A DNA stretch of 41,069 bases from Aromatoleum toluolicum (GCF_012911005.2 NZ_WTVS01000053.1:1-41069); one strand, 5' to 3'; shown: positions 24,096-35,448, numbered from the stretch's first letter. Numbers and translations: made by a program. Notes: a model not told the origin generated them from the sequence alone.

Positions 24096-26297
24096 ATGAG
24101 CCGGACCGTGAACGTATTCGTCAGCTACAGCCACGACGACGGCGCATGGTGCGACGTCGTCGTGAAGCATCTGCAGGGCCTGCACGACCCGATCGAGGTG
24201 GAGGTGTGGATCGACCGCAAGGGCATCCGCGCCGGCGACAAGTGGCTGCCGGAGATCGAGACCGCGCTCGCGCAGGCCGACCTCGCGCTGCTGCTGATCA
24301 GCCCGTCTTTCCTGAGCTCCGGTTTCATCCGCAAGACCGAACTGCCCAAGTTGCTTGAGCGCAGCAAGGAAGGATTGCGCGTAATTCCGGTGCAGATCCT
24401 CCCGAGTGCGTGGGAAGTGATCGGCTGGCTCAGGGAAACCGAGCTGCGGCCCAAGGAAAGGGACGAGAAGACGCGCAAGATCAAGGCGCTGGCGGAGTTC
24501 GGCAGCGAGAAATCGGTCGCGGTGAGCCGCAGGCTCAGTGACCTGATGGTCGAAATCGCGGGAATCCTCCGAGACGACGCGAGCGACGCGAAAGCGGTCG
24601 CCGGGAACGGTCGCAAGCAGGCAAACGATGACGCACATGCGCGCGCGGCCGCGTCGCTGCTCGTGGCGACGCTGCTGCAGGAGACTGCTGTCGAGGAGCG
24701 CGAGCCCTTCGCGCGGCGGAGCGTCGAACGTCTGGCCGCGTACTGCAAGCTGTCGGGCGAGGCGCTTCTCTGCGCGGTGCGCCTCTTCGTCGAGTATCAG
24801 CTGCTGCGTGCCGATGCGCCCACGTCGATACTGGAGCTGCAGGCGACGCTGGATGGCCTCGAAGACGATGAGACCGCACAGCGTCTCGCCAGCGAGCTGA
24901 AGCGCGGCGCGCACGACGGCGACTTCAGCGGCAGCGTGATCGAGATGAAGTCGCTGTTCTTCATGCTTGCACGAGAGCGTGAGGCGCTGTGGGAGAGCTA
25001 CTTCGATGCGGTTGCCCGGACCGTGCGCGACACCCCTGCGCGCGATGCCATCGCGACGCTCGCGCGCATCCGGGTGAACCTCGGCTTCATCGCGCCGCAG
25101 TTCCTCGTCGCCGGGCTGCTGTCGCGCTTCGAGGACGACTGGCGCCCGGTCCTCAACGCCTACCGGCATTCGATTCCCAAGGCGGGCGGGCGCTCGGGGG
25201 CGTTCGAGAGCCTGCAGGCCTCGCAGTGGAACTGCTGGCTGGTATGGGGGCCCAGCATCCCGATCTGCCGCTGTGCGCAGTGGCAGGGGCGTTTTGCGTA
25301 CCAGTACGGGTACGGCGACGAAAACAACTCGCTGCCGTTGATCGAGCTCGACGTCGCCGACAACGACGAACCGCGCACCCTCGGCCCCCTGGTGGCGGAT
25401 CTCGCCGCCGAGGGACGCGGCGCGAAGCTGGTGCAACTCACCGGGCGGCTGCGCTGGGGGCCGGATTTCCAGCGCGAAGGAAGCGACCAGGGTAAGCGCG
25501 CGCCGGACGACGAAGCGACGCTGGACCTGATCGACGAGCTGGAACGCGACGATTCCGGCGAGGAGCCTCCGCCGCGCAAGTATCCGATGGCCGCCGCGCA
25601 GGCGAGCCTATGGTGCGGCGACGGTCCGCAGCACGCGCATCATTCCGACGGTCTCGTGCTGCAGCTGGAGTCTGTCGACCACGCCGTCGAGGAGACGCGT
25701 GTGTACTTCTCCGCCTACCTGTGGATGATGTTTCTCGTCGCGCTCGCCCGGCCCGACCGGTCCTCCCCGGACATCGGCCCGCGCCTGCTGCGCCGCAAGC
25801 CCTATCCGTCATGGCCGGAGAGCCCGGTCGAGCGCGTGCGTGTCGGCGACGCCCGCCTGTGGGAGAACCTGCTGCCGGTCTTTGTGCACGCCAACGTGGC
25901 CGACCCGGCGGCGCTGCATTTCCAGCGGCGCGCGGTGGTCGAGAACAGCGTTCAGTTGCTGCGTCAGGTGTGGGAGCGACGGGCCGAGTTCTTCGACGCC
26001 GACGACGTCGCCAGCGGCATCCGCTTCCACCTCGTGTGCAGTTCGGACTACTCCGGCTGTGATTGTGCGATCCGCTACCCGTCGGCCGATCCCTTGCCCG
26101 AGTTGCTGCGCCAGCGACTCGAGGCAGAGAGCGATCGCGACTTTGCCGCGGCCGTGGTCGTGCCGGGGAGTGCCGACAACCCCGCGCAGCGGCCCTGGGG
26201 GCTCGCCGGCTATTTCTCGTCCTGTCACCTGCCGGAGCTGGTCGCCGACTACTTCGGCTACGTCGACCAGCTGCAGCGGCAGAAATCCAAGCGCTGA
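24096..26297 (+). CDS. TIR-domain protein with large uncharacterised C-terminal part
   Basis: 733 residues. The N-terminal TIR domain (about 1-150) begins VNVFVSYSHDDGAWCDVVV and continues with VWIDRKGIRAGDKWLPEIETAL, ALLLISPSFLSSGF and KTELPKLL. The Glu of KTEL is in the position of the catalytic glutamate of NAD-consuming TIR enzymes. A linker and helical region (about 165-275) follow, then some 450 residues I do not recognise, with several Trp and a Cys cluster near residue 645 (CSSDYSGCDC). Stop codon and the next ATG are one base apart, so it is co-translated with the GNAT gene. TIR proteins are often immune effectors or scaffolds; a defence role is possible but unproven. Confidence 0.82.
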   Translation: MSRTVNVFVSYSHDDGAWCDVVVKHLQGLHDPIEVEVWIDRKGIRAGDKWLPEIETALAQADLALLLISPSFLSSGFIRKTELPKLLERSKEGLRVIPVQILPSAWEVIGWLRETELRPKERDEKTRKIKALAEFGSEKSVAVSRRLSDLMVEIAGILRDDASDAKAVAGNGRKQANDDAHARAAASLLVATLLQETAVEEREPFARRSVERLAAYCKLSGEALLCAVRLFVEYQLLRADAPTSILELQATLDGLEDDETAQRLASELKRGAHDGDFSGSVIEMKSLFFMLAREREALWESYFDAVARTVRDTPARDAIATLARIRVNLGFIAPQFLVAGLLSRFEDDWRPVLNAYRHSIPKAGGRSGAFESLQASQWNCWLVWGPSIPICRCAQWQGRFAYQYGYGDENNSLPLIELDVADNDEPRTLGPLVADLAAEGRGAKLVQLTGRLRWGPDFQREGSDQGKRAPDDEATLDLIDELERDDSGEEPPPRKYPMAAAQASLWCGDGPQHAHHSDGLVLQLESVDHAVEETRVYFSAYLWMMFLVALARPDRSSPDIGPRLLRRKPYPSWPESPVERVRVGDARLWENLLPVFVHANVADPAALHFQRRAVVENSVQLLRQVWERRAEFFDADDVASGIRFHLVCSSDYSGCDCAIRYPSADPLPELLRQRLEAESDRDFAAAVVVPGSADNPAQRPWGLAGYFSSCHLPELVADYFGYVDQLQRQKSKR

Positions 26298-26298
26298 C

Positions 26299-27765
26299 AT
26301 GGGCGAAAATGGAGGGCCGCGCGTCGCCGCAGGCTCCCGGGCGCCCAGCGTGCGCTTCCGCAAGATCGACGCCTCGTCGGCCGGGCTGGCGGCGCTGGAG
26401 CGCTTCTACCGCGAGCGCTACGTCGCGGAGTTTCCCGACCCCGACGAGCGCGAGTCGCTCGACAACATGCGGCGCTATCTCGCGCTGAAGGCGCAGGGTT
26501 GGTACGGCGACAACAACTACCACATCGTCGTCGCCGAATGCGACGGTGAAGCGGTCGGGGGCGTCGTGTTCGACTATCTCGCCCGGCCGCGTGCGGGCGT
26601 GATCGAGTTCCTGTTCGTCGCGTCGAACCGGCGCGAGTCGGGCATCGGCCGCGCACTCCTGGACGAGGCGGTCCGCCTGCTGCGCCGGGACGCCCGTCGG
26701 CACGGCGCGCGCCTGGCCGCCGTGGTCGCCGAGATGAACGATCCGTTCCTCCGCCCCGCGACGCCCGACAATATGGACCCCTTCCGGCGCGCGGCGATCT
26801 GGGGCCGCTGGGGCTTCGGCGTGCTCGAATTCCCCTACGTCCAACCGGCGCTGTCGGCGGGACAGCAGCCGGTCGACTGCCTGCTGCTGATCATGCGGCC
26901 GTTCGGGCGCGTGCCGCGGTCGGGCTTCCGCTCGCAATGGGTCGAACTCGTCGTCGCGGAGTATCTGCGCTGGGCGATGCGCATCGAGGACCCCGCTGCG
27001 GACCGCGATTTCCTCGCGATGTCCCACGCGCTCGCGTCGCGTCCGCGCGTCGCGCTGGTTCCGCTCGATCGCTACGCAGGCGAGGACCCGACCGACGGAT
27101 TGGTGGTCGAAGTCGTGTCGGCGCCGGATCGGCGCCCGGACGGCATCGCGACGGCGGCCGCGATCGCCCGCGCGGCGATTCCCGTCCCCGGCCGCGTCGC
27201 CGCGCAGCAGGATTTTGCCGCGGCCTTCGCGCTCGGCGACAGCGGCGCGGCGCACTACCACCTGTGGCTGTTGCGCACCGCACCGGACGCCCCGGCCGAG
27301 GGCATGGCGAGTTTCTTCACGCTGCCGACGGCCGGATTCGGCGGCTATCTCGTCCTTGCAGGAGGCCTGCGCGGGCGCGGCCTGCTGCGCCGGGTAGTCG
27401 CACGCATCGAGGCGCGCATGAGGCAGGACGGGACGTCCGCGGAAGGCTGGTTCATCGAATGCGGAGCGGAAGCGGTGGCGGTGTTCCGGCACATCGGTTT
27501 CGTCGCCGTGCCGTGCGACTACCGCCCGCCGACGGTGGGCGAGGCGTCGCCGGGCGGCGCGCCGGAACGTCTGCACCTGCTGTTCAAACCCTTCGGCATG
27601 CGGCGCGAGCCGGACCGCCTCGAGCGCGACTTCGTGTGCCGCGCGCTGCGGGAAATCCTCGTCTCCGTTTATGCGATCGGCAATCCTGCGGCCTCTTCCT
27701 GCTATCGGCGGGTGCTGCGGACGCTGGCCGACAGCGGTCGTGAGAGGGGCCGAGGATGCATGTAG
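26299..27765 (+). CDS. GNAT-fold acyltransferase, two-domain
   Basis: 488 residues from the ATG at 26299. The N-terminal half looks like a GNAT acetyltransferase, with VIEFLFVASNRRESGIGRALLDEAVRLL as the acetyl-CoA-binding motif A region. The C-terminal half has a second GNAT-like segment (YLVLAGGLRGRGLLRRVVARIEARM, FRHIGFVAVPCDYRP). Substrate unknown. It begins one base after the TIR gene stop, so the pair is an operon. The reading frame is open far upstream inside the TIR gene, but that part is a shadow. Confidence 0.75.
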   Translation: MGENGGPRVAAGSRAPSVRFRKIDASSAGLAALERFYRERYVAEFPDPDERESLDNMRRYLALKAQGWYGDNNYHIVVAECDGEAVGGVVFDYLARPRAGVIEFLFVASNRRESGIGRALLDEAVRLLRRDARRHGARLAAVVAEMNDPFLRPATPDNMDPFRRAAIWGRWGFGVLEFPYVQPALSAGQQPVDCLLLIMRPFGRVPRSGFRSQWVELVVAEYLRWAMRIEDPAADRDFLAMSHALASRPRVALVPLDRYAGEDPTDGLVVEVVSAPDRRPDGIATAAAIARAAIPVPGRVAAQQDFAAAFALGDSGAAHYHLWLLRTAPDAPAEGMASFFTLPTAGFGGYLVLAGGLRGRGLLRRVVARIEARMRQDGTSAEGWFIECGAEAVAVFRHIGFVAVPCDYRPPTVGEASPGGAPERLHLLFKPFGMRREPDRLERDFVCRALREILVSVYAIGNPAASSCYRRVLRTLADSGRERGRGCM

Positions 27766-27780
27766 GTGCTTGAAAACCAT

Positions 27781-27811
27781 GCTTTTGTCAGGGCTATTAC
27801 CCGACAAAAGC
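27781..27811 (+). terminator. Hairpin after the GNAT gene
   Basis: GCTTTTGTC-A-GGG, loop CTATTA, CCC-GACAAAAGC: a 12-bp stem with one bulge, 16 nt after the GNAT stop. There is no following T-tract, so it is an imperfect intrinsic terminator, or an operator since a promoter starts 3 bp later. Confidence 0.45.
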
Positions 27812-27813
27812 GG

Positions 27814-27842
27814 TTGGATATCGGGCGTCGATTTGCTATAGA
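27814..27842 (+). promoter_or_regulatory. Sigma-70-type promoter for the histidine kinase operon
   Basis: TTGGAT (27814-27819), 17-bp spacer, TATAGA (27837-27842), with TGC just before the -10 (extended -10). Predicted start near 27849, about 76 nt before the chosen ATG at 27925. Confidence 0.65.
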
Positions 27843-27924
27843 TACGTCATGGATGGGGATTCATCTCCGCAACACGGAGCGATCTCCCCGAATCCGCGTC
27901 GCGTTCGCGAACCGGGGAGTGCAC

Positions 27925-29402
<1,478 letters not shown>

Positions 29403-29406
<4 letters not shown>

Positions 29407-29813
29407 CCGTGGCGGCGCGCATCCTCCTCGTCGAGGACAACCCGGCGAACCTCGAACTCGTCAGCTACCTGCTCGAAGCGGCCGGGCACATCGTGCTGAT
29501 CGCCGAGGACGGCCGGCAGGGGCTGGAACTCGCCCGCAAGGAGCCGCCCCCCGACCTCATCGTCAGCGACCTGCGCATGCCCGTGATGGACGGCTTCGAG
29601 ATGCTTCGACACATCCGTTTGGACGTCGCCCTGAACGATGTCCCCGTGATCGCGGTCACAGCGTTCTCGATGTCGGGCGACCAGACTCGGGTAATGCTCG
29701 CGGGCTTCGACGGCTACATCTCCAAGCCCATCGTTCCCGAGACCTTCGTCGGCGAGGTCGAAGCCTACCTTAAGGCCGGACGGCGCAAGGCCGATCCGCC
29801 CGCCGACCCGTGA
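29403..29813 (+). CDS. Single-domain response regulator
   Basis: 136 residues, one CheY-like receiver. Acidic pocket in LLVEDNPANL, phospho-acceptor Asp56 (LIVSDLRMPVMDGF) and the conserved Lys in YISKPI. There is no output domain. The start codon overlaps the stop of the kinase gene (ATGA). It may act as a phosphate shuttle or sink between the kinase and the receiver of the GGDEF-EAL protein that begins 12 bp later. Confidence 0.93.
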
Positions 29814-29825
29814 GGATGCGTGCCG

Positions 29826-32600
29826 ATGGCGAAGATTCTTGTCATAGACGACCATGCTGCCAATCGCGAACTCATCGTCGCGCTGGCCGGCTACGAGGGG
29901 CACGAGGCGCTGGAGGCGGGCGACGGCGCCGAAGGGCTCGCCATCGTGCGGGCGCAGCGTCCGCAGCTGGTCATCTGCGACATCCTCATGCCCAACGTGG
30001 ACGGTTACGAGTTCGTGCGCAGGCTGCGCGCCGATCCCGAGATCGCCCACACGCGCGTGGTCTTCTACACCGCCAACTATCAGGAACGCGAAGTGCGCAA
30101 CCTCGCCGGCATCCTCGGCGTGTCGCGCATCCTCGTGAAGCCATGCGACCCGGATCAGATCGTCCGGACGATCGCCGATGTGCTGGCGGAGGGCGCGAGG
30201 GAAAACCTGCCCGCGAGCGACGCCGAATTCGAACGCGAGCACTTGCGCGTGCTCACCGACAAGCTCGCCGCGAAGGCCGAGGAGCTCGAACGCCGCGCCG
30301 CGGATCTCGCGGGCGAGGTCGAGACCCGCAAGCTCGTCGAGGTGCAGCTGCGGCGAGTGCTGCGCGCGCGCAAGGTGATGGCCGAGTGCAACCGCACGCT
30401 GGTGCGCGCCACCGACGAGCGGCGGCTGCTCGCGGACATGTGCCGCTTCCTCGTCGAGCTTGGGAACTACGGCATCGCGTGGGTGAGCCTGGCGTGGCAC
30501 GACGCCGACTGCACCGTGGAGACGGTCGCCGCCGCGGGCGAGGGGGCCAGCCTGCTGAAATCCTTCCGCTTTTCGTGGGGCGACAACGCCTGTGGCAACG
30601 GCCCGGTGGGCGAGGCGGTGCGCACGCGCGAACCGCAGATCGTGCACGACATCGCGTCGGACCCGCGCCTGGGGCGCTGGCGCGAGGCGGCAATCGGACG
30701 CGGCTTCCAGGCGGCCGCGGTGCTGCCCCTCGTGTTCGAGCGCGAGATCTTCGGCGTGCTGTGCATCGTCACGCGCGAAAAGGAAGCCTTCGACGCGGAC
30801 GAACTCGAACTGCTCGGCGAACTGGCGGACGACATCGCCTACGGCATCCACACGCTGCGCGCCCGCGTCGTGCAGCAGCGCACCGAGGAGACGTTGCGCC
30901 TGCGCAACCGCGCCATCGACGAGAGCATCAACGCCATCGTGATCAGCGCGGCCGACCGCGACGCCGACAATCCGGTGCTGTACGTGAACCCCGCCTTCAC
31001 GCTGATGACCGGCTATGCACCGGAGGAGGTCATCGGCCGCAACTCGCGTCTGCTGATCGGCAGCGACTGGGACCAGCCCGACATCGAACGCCTGCGCGAG
31101 GCCGTGCGCCGCGGGCGCGACGCGCGCGTGGTGCTGCGCTGCTATCGCAAGGACGGTTCGCTGTTCTGGAACGAAGTCTCGCTCGCGTCGATGCACGACC
31201 CGAGCGGGCGCGTGTCGCACTTTATCTCGATTTTCAACGACCTCACCGACCGCAAGCGCTACGAGGCGGAACTCGAACAGCAGGCCAACCACGACGCACT
31301 GACCGGGCTCGCCAACCGCAACCTGCTCAACGACCGCCTGCAGCAGGCGATGATCCGCGCCCAGCGCAACGCCGGCGCGGTGGCCGTGATGCTGCTCGAC
31401 CTCGACCGTTTCAAGCTCATCAACGACAGCCTCGGCCATGTCGTCGGCGACGAACTGATCTGCGAAGTGGGGCGGCGCCTCGCAGCCTGCGTGCGCCAGG
31501 GCGACACCGTGGCACGCCTCGGCGGCGACGAGTTCATGATCGTCATGTCCGAGTTGTGGGCCGAAAGCGACGCCGCGTCGCTCGCCGCCAAGGTGCTGCA
31601 GGCCGTGTCGGCGCCGATGAAGCTGTCGGGCCACGAGATCGTCGTCACCGGCAGCCTGGGCGTCGCGCTCTATCCGCGCGACGGCGAATCGGCGCCCCTG
31701 CTGGTGAAGAATGCCGATGTGGCGATGTATCGCGCGAAGGAGCAGGGCCGCAACGACTTCCGCTTCTACGCGCCCGAGATGAACGCGCGCATGCTCGAAC
31801 GCCTTGAGCTCGAGAACGGCCTGCGCCGCGCGCTGGAGCAGGACGAGCTGGAACTGCACTATCAGCCCAAGGTCGATCTCGCCAACGGGCGCGTGGTCGG
31901 CGCCGAGGCGCTGATCCGCTGGCGCCATCCGGTGCTGGGTATGGTGTCGCCCGCCGATTTCATCCCGCTGGCGGAGGAAACGGGGCTCATCGTGCCGATC
32001 GGCGAATGGGTCATCAACACCGCGTGTCGCCAGCTGAAGGCCTGGCGCGAGGAAGGGCTCACGGGCGTCAGCGTCGCGGTCAATGTCTCGGCGCGGCAGT
32101 TCCAGCAGGAGGATCTCGTCGGCGTGCTGGGCGAGGCCTTGCGCGCGTCCGAGGTGCCCGCGCGGAGCCTGCACCTCGAAGTCACCGAGAGCGGCGTGAT
32201 GAGCAACCCGGAGCGGACCATCGTGATCCTGCGCACGCTCAAGGAAATCGGTGTCCTGGTCTCGCTCGACGACTTCGGCACCGGCTATTCCAGCCTGAAC
32301 TACCTCAAGCGCTTCCTCATCGACAGCGTCAAGATCGACCAGTCCTTCGTCGCCGACCTCACTACTTCGTCCGAGGATGCCGCGATCGCGCGCATGGTCA
32401 TCTCGCTCGCCCACAGCCTCAACCAGACCGTCGTCGCCGAAGGCGTCGAGACCGTGGCGCAGCTCGACTTCCTGCGCCGCCACCACTGCGACGAAATGCA
32501 GGGCTTCCTGTGCAGCCGTGCGGTTCCCGCCGCGGAGTTCGCCGGGATGATCCGCGACGGGGGCTGCGTGCTGCCGTCGATGGCGGGGGCACTGCACTAG
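29826..32600 (+). CDS. Receiver-GAF-PAS-GGDEF-EAL c-di-GMP protein
   Basis: 924 residues. Receiver about 1-120 with Asp52 (LVICDILMPNVDGY), coiled-coil linker, GAF about 185-340, PAS about 365-480 (ending NDLTDRKRYEAELE), GGDEF about 490-660 with intact RLGGDEF near 566, and EAL about 665-910 with GAEALIRW, NVSARQF, DDFGTGYSSL and KIDQSF. Both catalytic modules keep their signature motifs, so either c-di-GMP synthesis or breakdown is possible; in tandem proteins often one dominates. Third gene of the kinase operon, giving a path from PAS sensing to c-di-GMP. Confidence 0.93.
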   Translation: MAKILVIDDHAANRELIVALAGYEGHEALEAGDGAEGLAIVRAQRPQLVICDILMPNVDGYEFVRRLRADPEIAHTRVVFYTANYQEREVRNLAGILGVSRILVKPCDPDQIVRTIADVLAEGARENLPASDAEFEREHLRVLTDKLAAKAEELERRAADLAGEVETRKLVEVQLRRVLRARKVMAECNRTLVRATDERRLLADMCRFLVELGNYGIAWVSLAWHDADCTVETVAAAGEGASLLKSFRFSWGDNACGNGPVGEAVRTREPQIVHDIASDPRLGRWREAAIGRGFQAAAVLPLVFEREIFGVLCIVTREKEAFDADELELLGELADDIAYGIHTLRARVVQQRTEETLRLRNRAIDESINAIVISAADRDADNPVLYVNPAFTLMTGYAPEEVIGRNSRLLIGSDWDQPDIERLREAVRRGRDARVVLRCYRKDGSLFWNEVSLASMHDPSGRVSHFISIFNDLTDRKRYEAELEQQANHDALTGLANRNLLNDRLQQAMIRAQRNAGAVAVMLLDLDRFKLINDSLGHVVGDELICEVGRRLAACVRQGDTVARLGGDEFMIVMSELWAESDAASLAAKVLQAVSAPMKLSGHEIVVTGSLGVALYPRDGESAPLLVKNADVAMYRAKEQGRNDFRFYAPEMNARMLERLELENGLRRALEQDELELHYQPKVDLANGRVVGAEALIRWRHPVLGMVSPADFIPLAEETGLIVPIGEWVINTACRQLKAWREEGLTGVSVAVNVSARQFQQEDLVGVLGEALRASEVPARSLHLEVTESGVMSNPERTIVILRTLKEIGVLVSLDDFGTGYSSLNYLKRFLIDSVKIDQSFVADLTTSSEDAAIARMVISLAHSLNQTVVAEGVETVAQLDFLRRHHCDEMQGFLCSRAVPAAEFAGMIRDGGCVLPSMAGALH

Positions 32601-32677
32601 CTTTCACCGTTTGCTCCCCGCATTGGCACTAGAATGCGGCTGCTACGGTCCGCACAACCGGCCTCGTGCCGCCCCCC

Positions 32678-34582
32678 ATGTCCGAAACTTCCCTGCGCGT
32701 CCTGTCGGTGATCCCGCCGATGACGCAACTCAACACCCCGTACCCCTCGACGGCCTACCTCACCGGCTTCCTGCGTTCGCGCAGCGTCGATGCGGTGCAG
32801 GAGGACCTCGCCCTCGCGCTCGTGCTGCGCCTCTTGTCGCGCGATGGCCTCACCGCCATCCGCGATCGCATCGAGGCGACGCCCGAGCGCGAGCGCAGCC
32901 CGCGGGTGAGGGCCTTCCTCGCGCAGTTCGAGCGCTATCGCATCACGATAGGCCCGGCCATCGCCTTCCTGCAGGGCCGCGACCCGACCCTCGCGAACCG
33001 CATCTGCGGGCGAAACTTCCTGCCCGAGGGCTCGCGCTTCGAATCGCTGGACGTCTACATCGACCCCGAAGGCGGCGACCCGCTCGCGTGGGCCTTCGGC
33101 GCGCTGGGGCTGGAAGACCGCGCCCGCCACCTCGCGACGCTGTACCTCAACGACGTCGCCGACGTGCTGCGCGAAGCGGTCGATCCGCGCTTCGAGTTCG
33201 TCCGCTACGCCGAATCGCTGGCGCAGAGCCAGGCGAGCTTCGAGCCGCTGGCGCTGGCGCTCGCCGAGCCGCTCAACCTCGTCGACGAGACGCTGCGCGG
33301 ACTCGCGCTCGATGCGATCGCCCGCCATGCACCGCAGGTCGTGCTGCTGTCGGTGCCCTTTCCCGGCGCAGTGTATGGCGCCTTCCGCATCGCACAGGCG
33401 ATCAAGGCGCGCGACCCGAAGATCGTCACGGTGCTGGGCGGCGGCTTCGTCAATACCGAGCTGCGCGAACTGACGGAGCCGCGCGTCTTCGACTATTTCG
33501 ATTACGTGACGCTCGACGACGGCGAGCGCCCGATCCTCGCGCTGCTCGACCACCTGCAGGGCGGCCGCGGGCGTTCGCGGCTTGTGCGCACCTTCTTCCG
33601 CGACGCCGACTCGGGCGAAGTGCGCTACGTGAACCTCGGCGAGGCCGACATCGCCTTCGCCGAAGTCGGCACCCCGACCTGGGATGGCCTGCCGCTCGAC
33701 CGCTACCTGTCGGTGCTCGACATGCTCAACCCGATGCACCGCCTGTGGTCCGACGGACGCTGGAACAAGCTCACCGTCGCGCACGGCTGCTACTGGAAGA
33801 AGTGCAGCTTCTGCGACGTCAGCCTCGACTACATCTCGCGCTACGACGGCGCGAGCGCGAAGACGCTGGTCGACCGCATCGAGGCGATCATCGCCGAGAC
33901 GGGGCAGACGGGCTTCCACTTCGTCGACGAGGCCGCACCGCCCAAGGCCCTGAAGGCGCTCGCGCAGGAACTTATCGAGCGCGGCGTCGCGATCTCGTGG
34001 TGGGGCAACATCCGCTTCGAAAAATCCTTCACCCCGGACCTGTGCCGCCTGCTCGCCGAGAGCGGCTGCATCGCCGTGTCGGGCGGGCTGGAGGTCGCCT
34101 CGGACCGCCTGCTGCAGCTCATGAAGAAGGGCGTCTCGGTGGACCAGGTCGCGCGCGTCACCAACGCCTTCACCGAAGCCGGCATCCTCGTGCACGCCTA
34201 CCTGATGTATGGTTTCCCGACCCAGACCGTGCAGGACACCGTCGACGCCCTCGAATACGTGCGCCAGCTGTTCGAGTCCGGCTGCATCCAGTCCGGCTTC
34301 TTCCACCGCTTCGCGTGCACGGTGCATTCGCCGGTCGGCCAGAACCCGGACGAATACGGGGTGAAGCTCGTCCCGCTGCCGCCCGTGACCTTCGCGAAGA
34401 ACGACGTGCGCTTCATCGACCCGACCGGCGTCGATCACGACCAACTGGGCGTGGCGCTGAACAAGGCGCTCTACAACTACATGCACGGCATCGGGCTGGA
34501 ACAGGACGTGCGCAGCTGGTTCTCCGACCGCGTTCCGCGCCCCCGCGTACCGCGCAACTTCATCGAGCGGGCCTTGCGCTAA
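32678..34582 (+). CDS. Radical SAM protein with B12-binding-like N-terminal half
   Basis: 634 residues from the ATG at 32678. The N-terminal half (to about 290) includes an unusual helical insertion, then a Rossmann-like B12-binding-type region (VVLLSVPFPGAVYGAFRIAQ, VTVLGGGFVNTELREL). The radical SAM core begins near 365 with Cys371, Cys376 and Cys379 in CYWKKCSFC, spacing CX4CX2C rather than the usual CX3CX2C. It continues with WWGNIRFEK, VSGGLEVASDRLL and AYLMYGFPTQT. Substrate unknown. It lies alone on its strand, not obviously linked to the peptide system more than 9 kb away. Confidence 0.85.
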   Translation: MSETSLRVLSVIPPMTQLNTPYPSTAYLTGFLRSRSVDAVQEDLALALVLRLLSRDGLTAIRDRIEATPERERSPRVRAFLAQFERYRITIGPAIAFLQGRDPTLANRICGRNFLPEGSRFESLDVYIDPEGGDPLAWAFGALGLEDRARHLATLYLNDVADVLREAVDPRFEFVRYAESLAQSQASFEPLALALAEPLNLVDETLRGLALDAIARHAPQVVLLSVPFPGAVYGAFRIAQAIKARDPKIVTVLGGGFVNTELRELTEPRVFDYFDYVTLDDGERPILALLDHLQGGRGRSRLVRTFFRDADSGEVRYVNLGEADIAFAEVGTPTWDGLPLDRYLSVLDMLNPMHRLWSDGRWNKLTVAHGCYWKKCSFCDVSLDYISRYDGASAKTLVDRIEAIIAETGQTGFHFVDEAAPPKALKALAQELIERGVAISWWGNIRFEKSFTPDLCRLLAESGCIAVSGGLEVASDRLLQLMKKGVSVDQVARVTNAFTEAGILVHAYLMYGFPTQTVQDTVDALEYVRQLFESGCIQSGFFHRFACTVHSPVGQNPDEYGVKLVPLPPVTFAKNDVRFIDPTGVDHDQLGVALNKALYNYMHGIGLEQDVRSWFSDRVPRPRVPRNFIERALR

Positions 34583-34687
34583 CCTCATCCGCGGCGACCC
34601 GATGGGCCGGGTACCTGCATCGCGCTGCGAACCTTCGCGGCGCAATGGGCTCAAACACAGATTCGGAATCGTTGACCGTGCCGAAAG

Positions 34688-34706
34688 CGGGTAGTCCCGC
34701 TACCCG
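34688..34706. other. Inverted repeat upstream of the unknown 195-aa gene
   Basis: CGGGTAG-TCCCG-CTACCCG, a perfect 7-bp stem in the 244-bp gap after the radical SAM gene. It may be a terminator-like hairpin for that gene (no T-tract) or an operator for the next. Confidence 0.4.
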
Positions 34707-34826
34707 AACGGAGGTATCGGAGAGGTCTTTGATTTCGATAATAATTCCGCAACGTGATGGTTCTACCATCGACAGGCAAGTCGGCATCAGACCGCAGCCG
34801 GACGAGTTTCAATGGAGGAGACAGCA

Positions 34827-35414
34827 ATGAGCATGACACCGAACGAACGACTCTCCACACCCAATCTGGAGAACGAGTTCATCCCACCCATCGGGCAAAC
34901 CGAGGCGAACGACGTCGCGTGGGATCAGCGCCTGAATGCCGAAGTGGCGTGGCAGCTCGCACGCGCGACCGTCGATGACGGACTCGCGCAGTGGACGGAC
35001 AGCGCCGGTGAGGGCGCGCCGCGGCGCCTGCCGACGATGCGCACGATCGCGCGCATGAACACCGCCCTCGTGGCGCTGCGCGAACGGCTCTACCAGATCC
35101 AGACCGAGGCCGCGAACATCGCGATCTCCGAGCTGGCATTGCGGCAGGAGGCCGATCCCGCCGCGTCGTCCGAAGATGCATTCTCGCCGCTGCACGCCCA
35201 GAACGCGCGCCGGACCGAGGCGCTCGCCGCGTCCTGCTACGAACTGCTGGCCGCGGCACAGGGCAACCTCGCGGCGGTGGCGGGCAAGGTGCCGGTCGAG
35301 TATTCCGCTGATTCTCGCACCTCTGGCCGTGTCGGGCTGGAGGACTCGTTGTACGCCGAGCGCCGTCAGCGCGAAGCGGCCATCGACTTCCCGGATCGCC
35401 GCGTCGCCGCGTGA
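34827..35414 (+). CDS. Hypothetical protein, helical, unrecognised
   Basis: 195 residues from the ATG at 34827, preceded by GGAGGAG. Not recognised. It is acidic to neutral and Ala/Glu/Arg-rich, with a likely long helical part (residues about 60-115 and 125-150). There is no signal peptide, membrane helix or cysteine pair; a single Cys is in AASCYELLA. Followed 34 bp later by a strong terminator, so it is probably a single-gene unit. An in-frame ATG at 34812 gives a slightly longer alternative. Confidence 0.7.
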   Translation: MSMTPNERLSTPNLENEFIPPIGQTEANDVAWDQRLNAEVAWQLARATVDDGLAQWTDSAGEGAPRRLPTMRTIARMNTALVALRERLYQIQTEAANIAISELALRQEADPAASSEDAFSPLHAQNARRTEALAASCYELLAAAQGNLAAVAGKVPVEYSADSRTSGRVGLEDSLYAERRQREAAIDFPDRRVAA

Positions 35415-35448
35415 GTTTTCGCGGGTGATGCAGCTCTGCGTCATCCGC

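Noticed and set aside
32624-32637. TGGCAC...TGC resembling a sigma-54 promoter before the radical SAM gene
   Set aside because: GG and GC are 9 bp apart, not 10, and the -12 box is poor.
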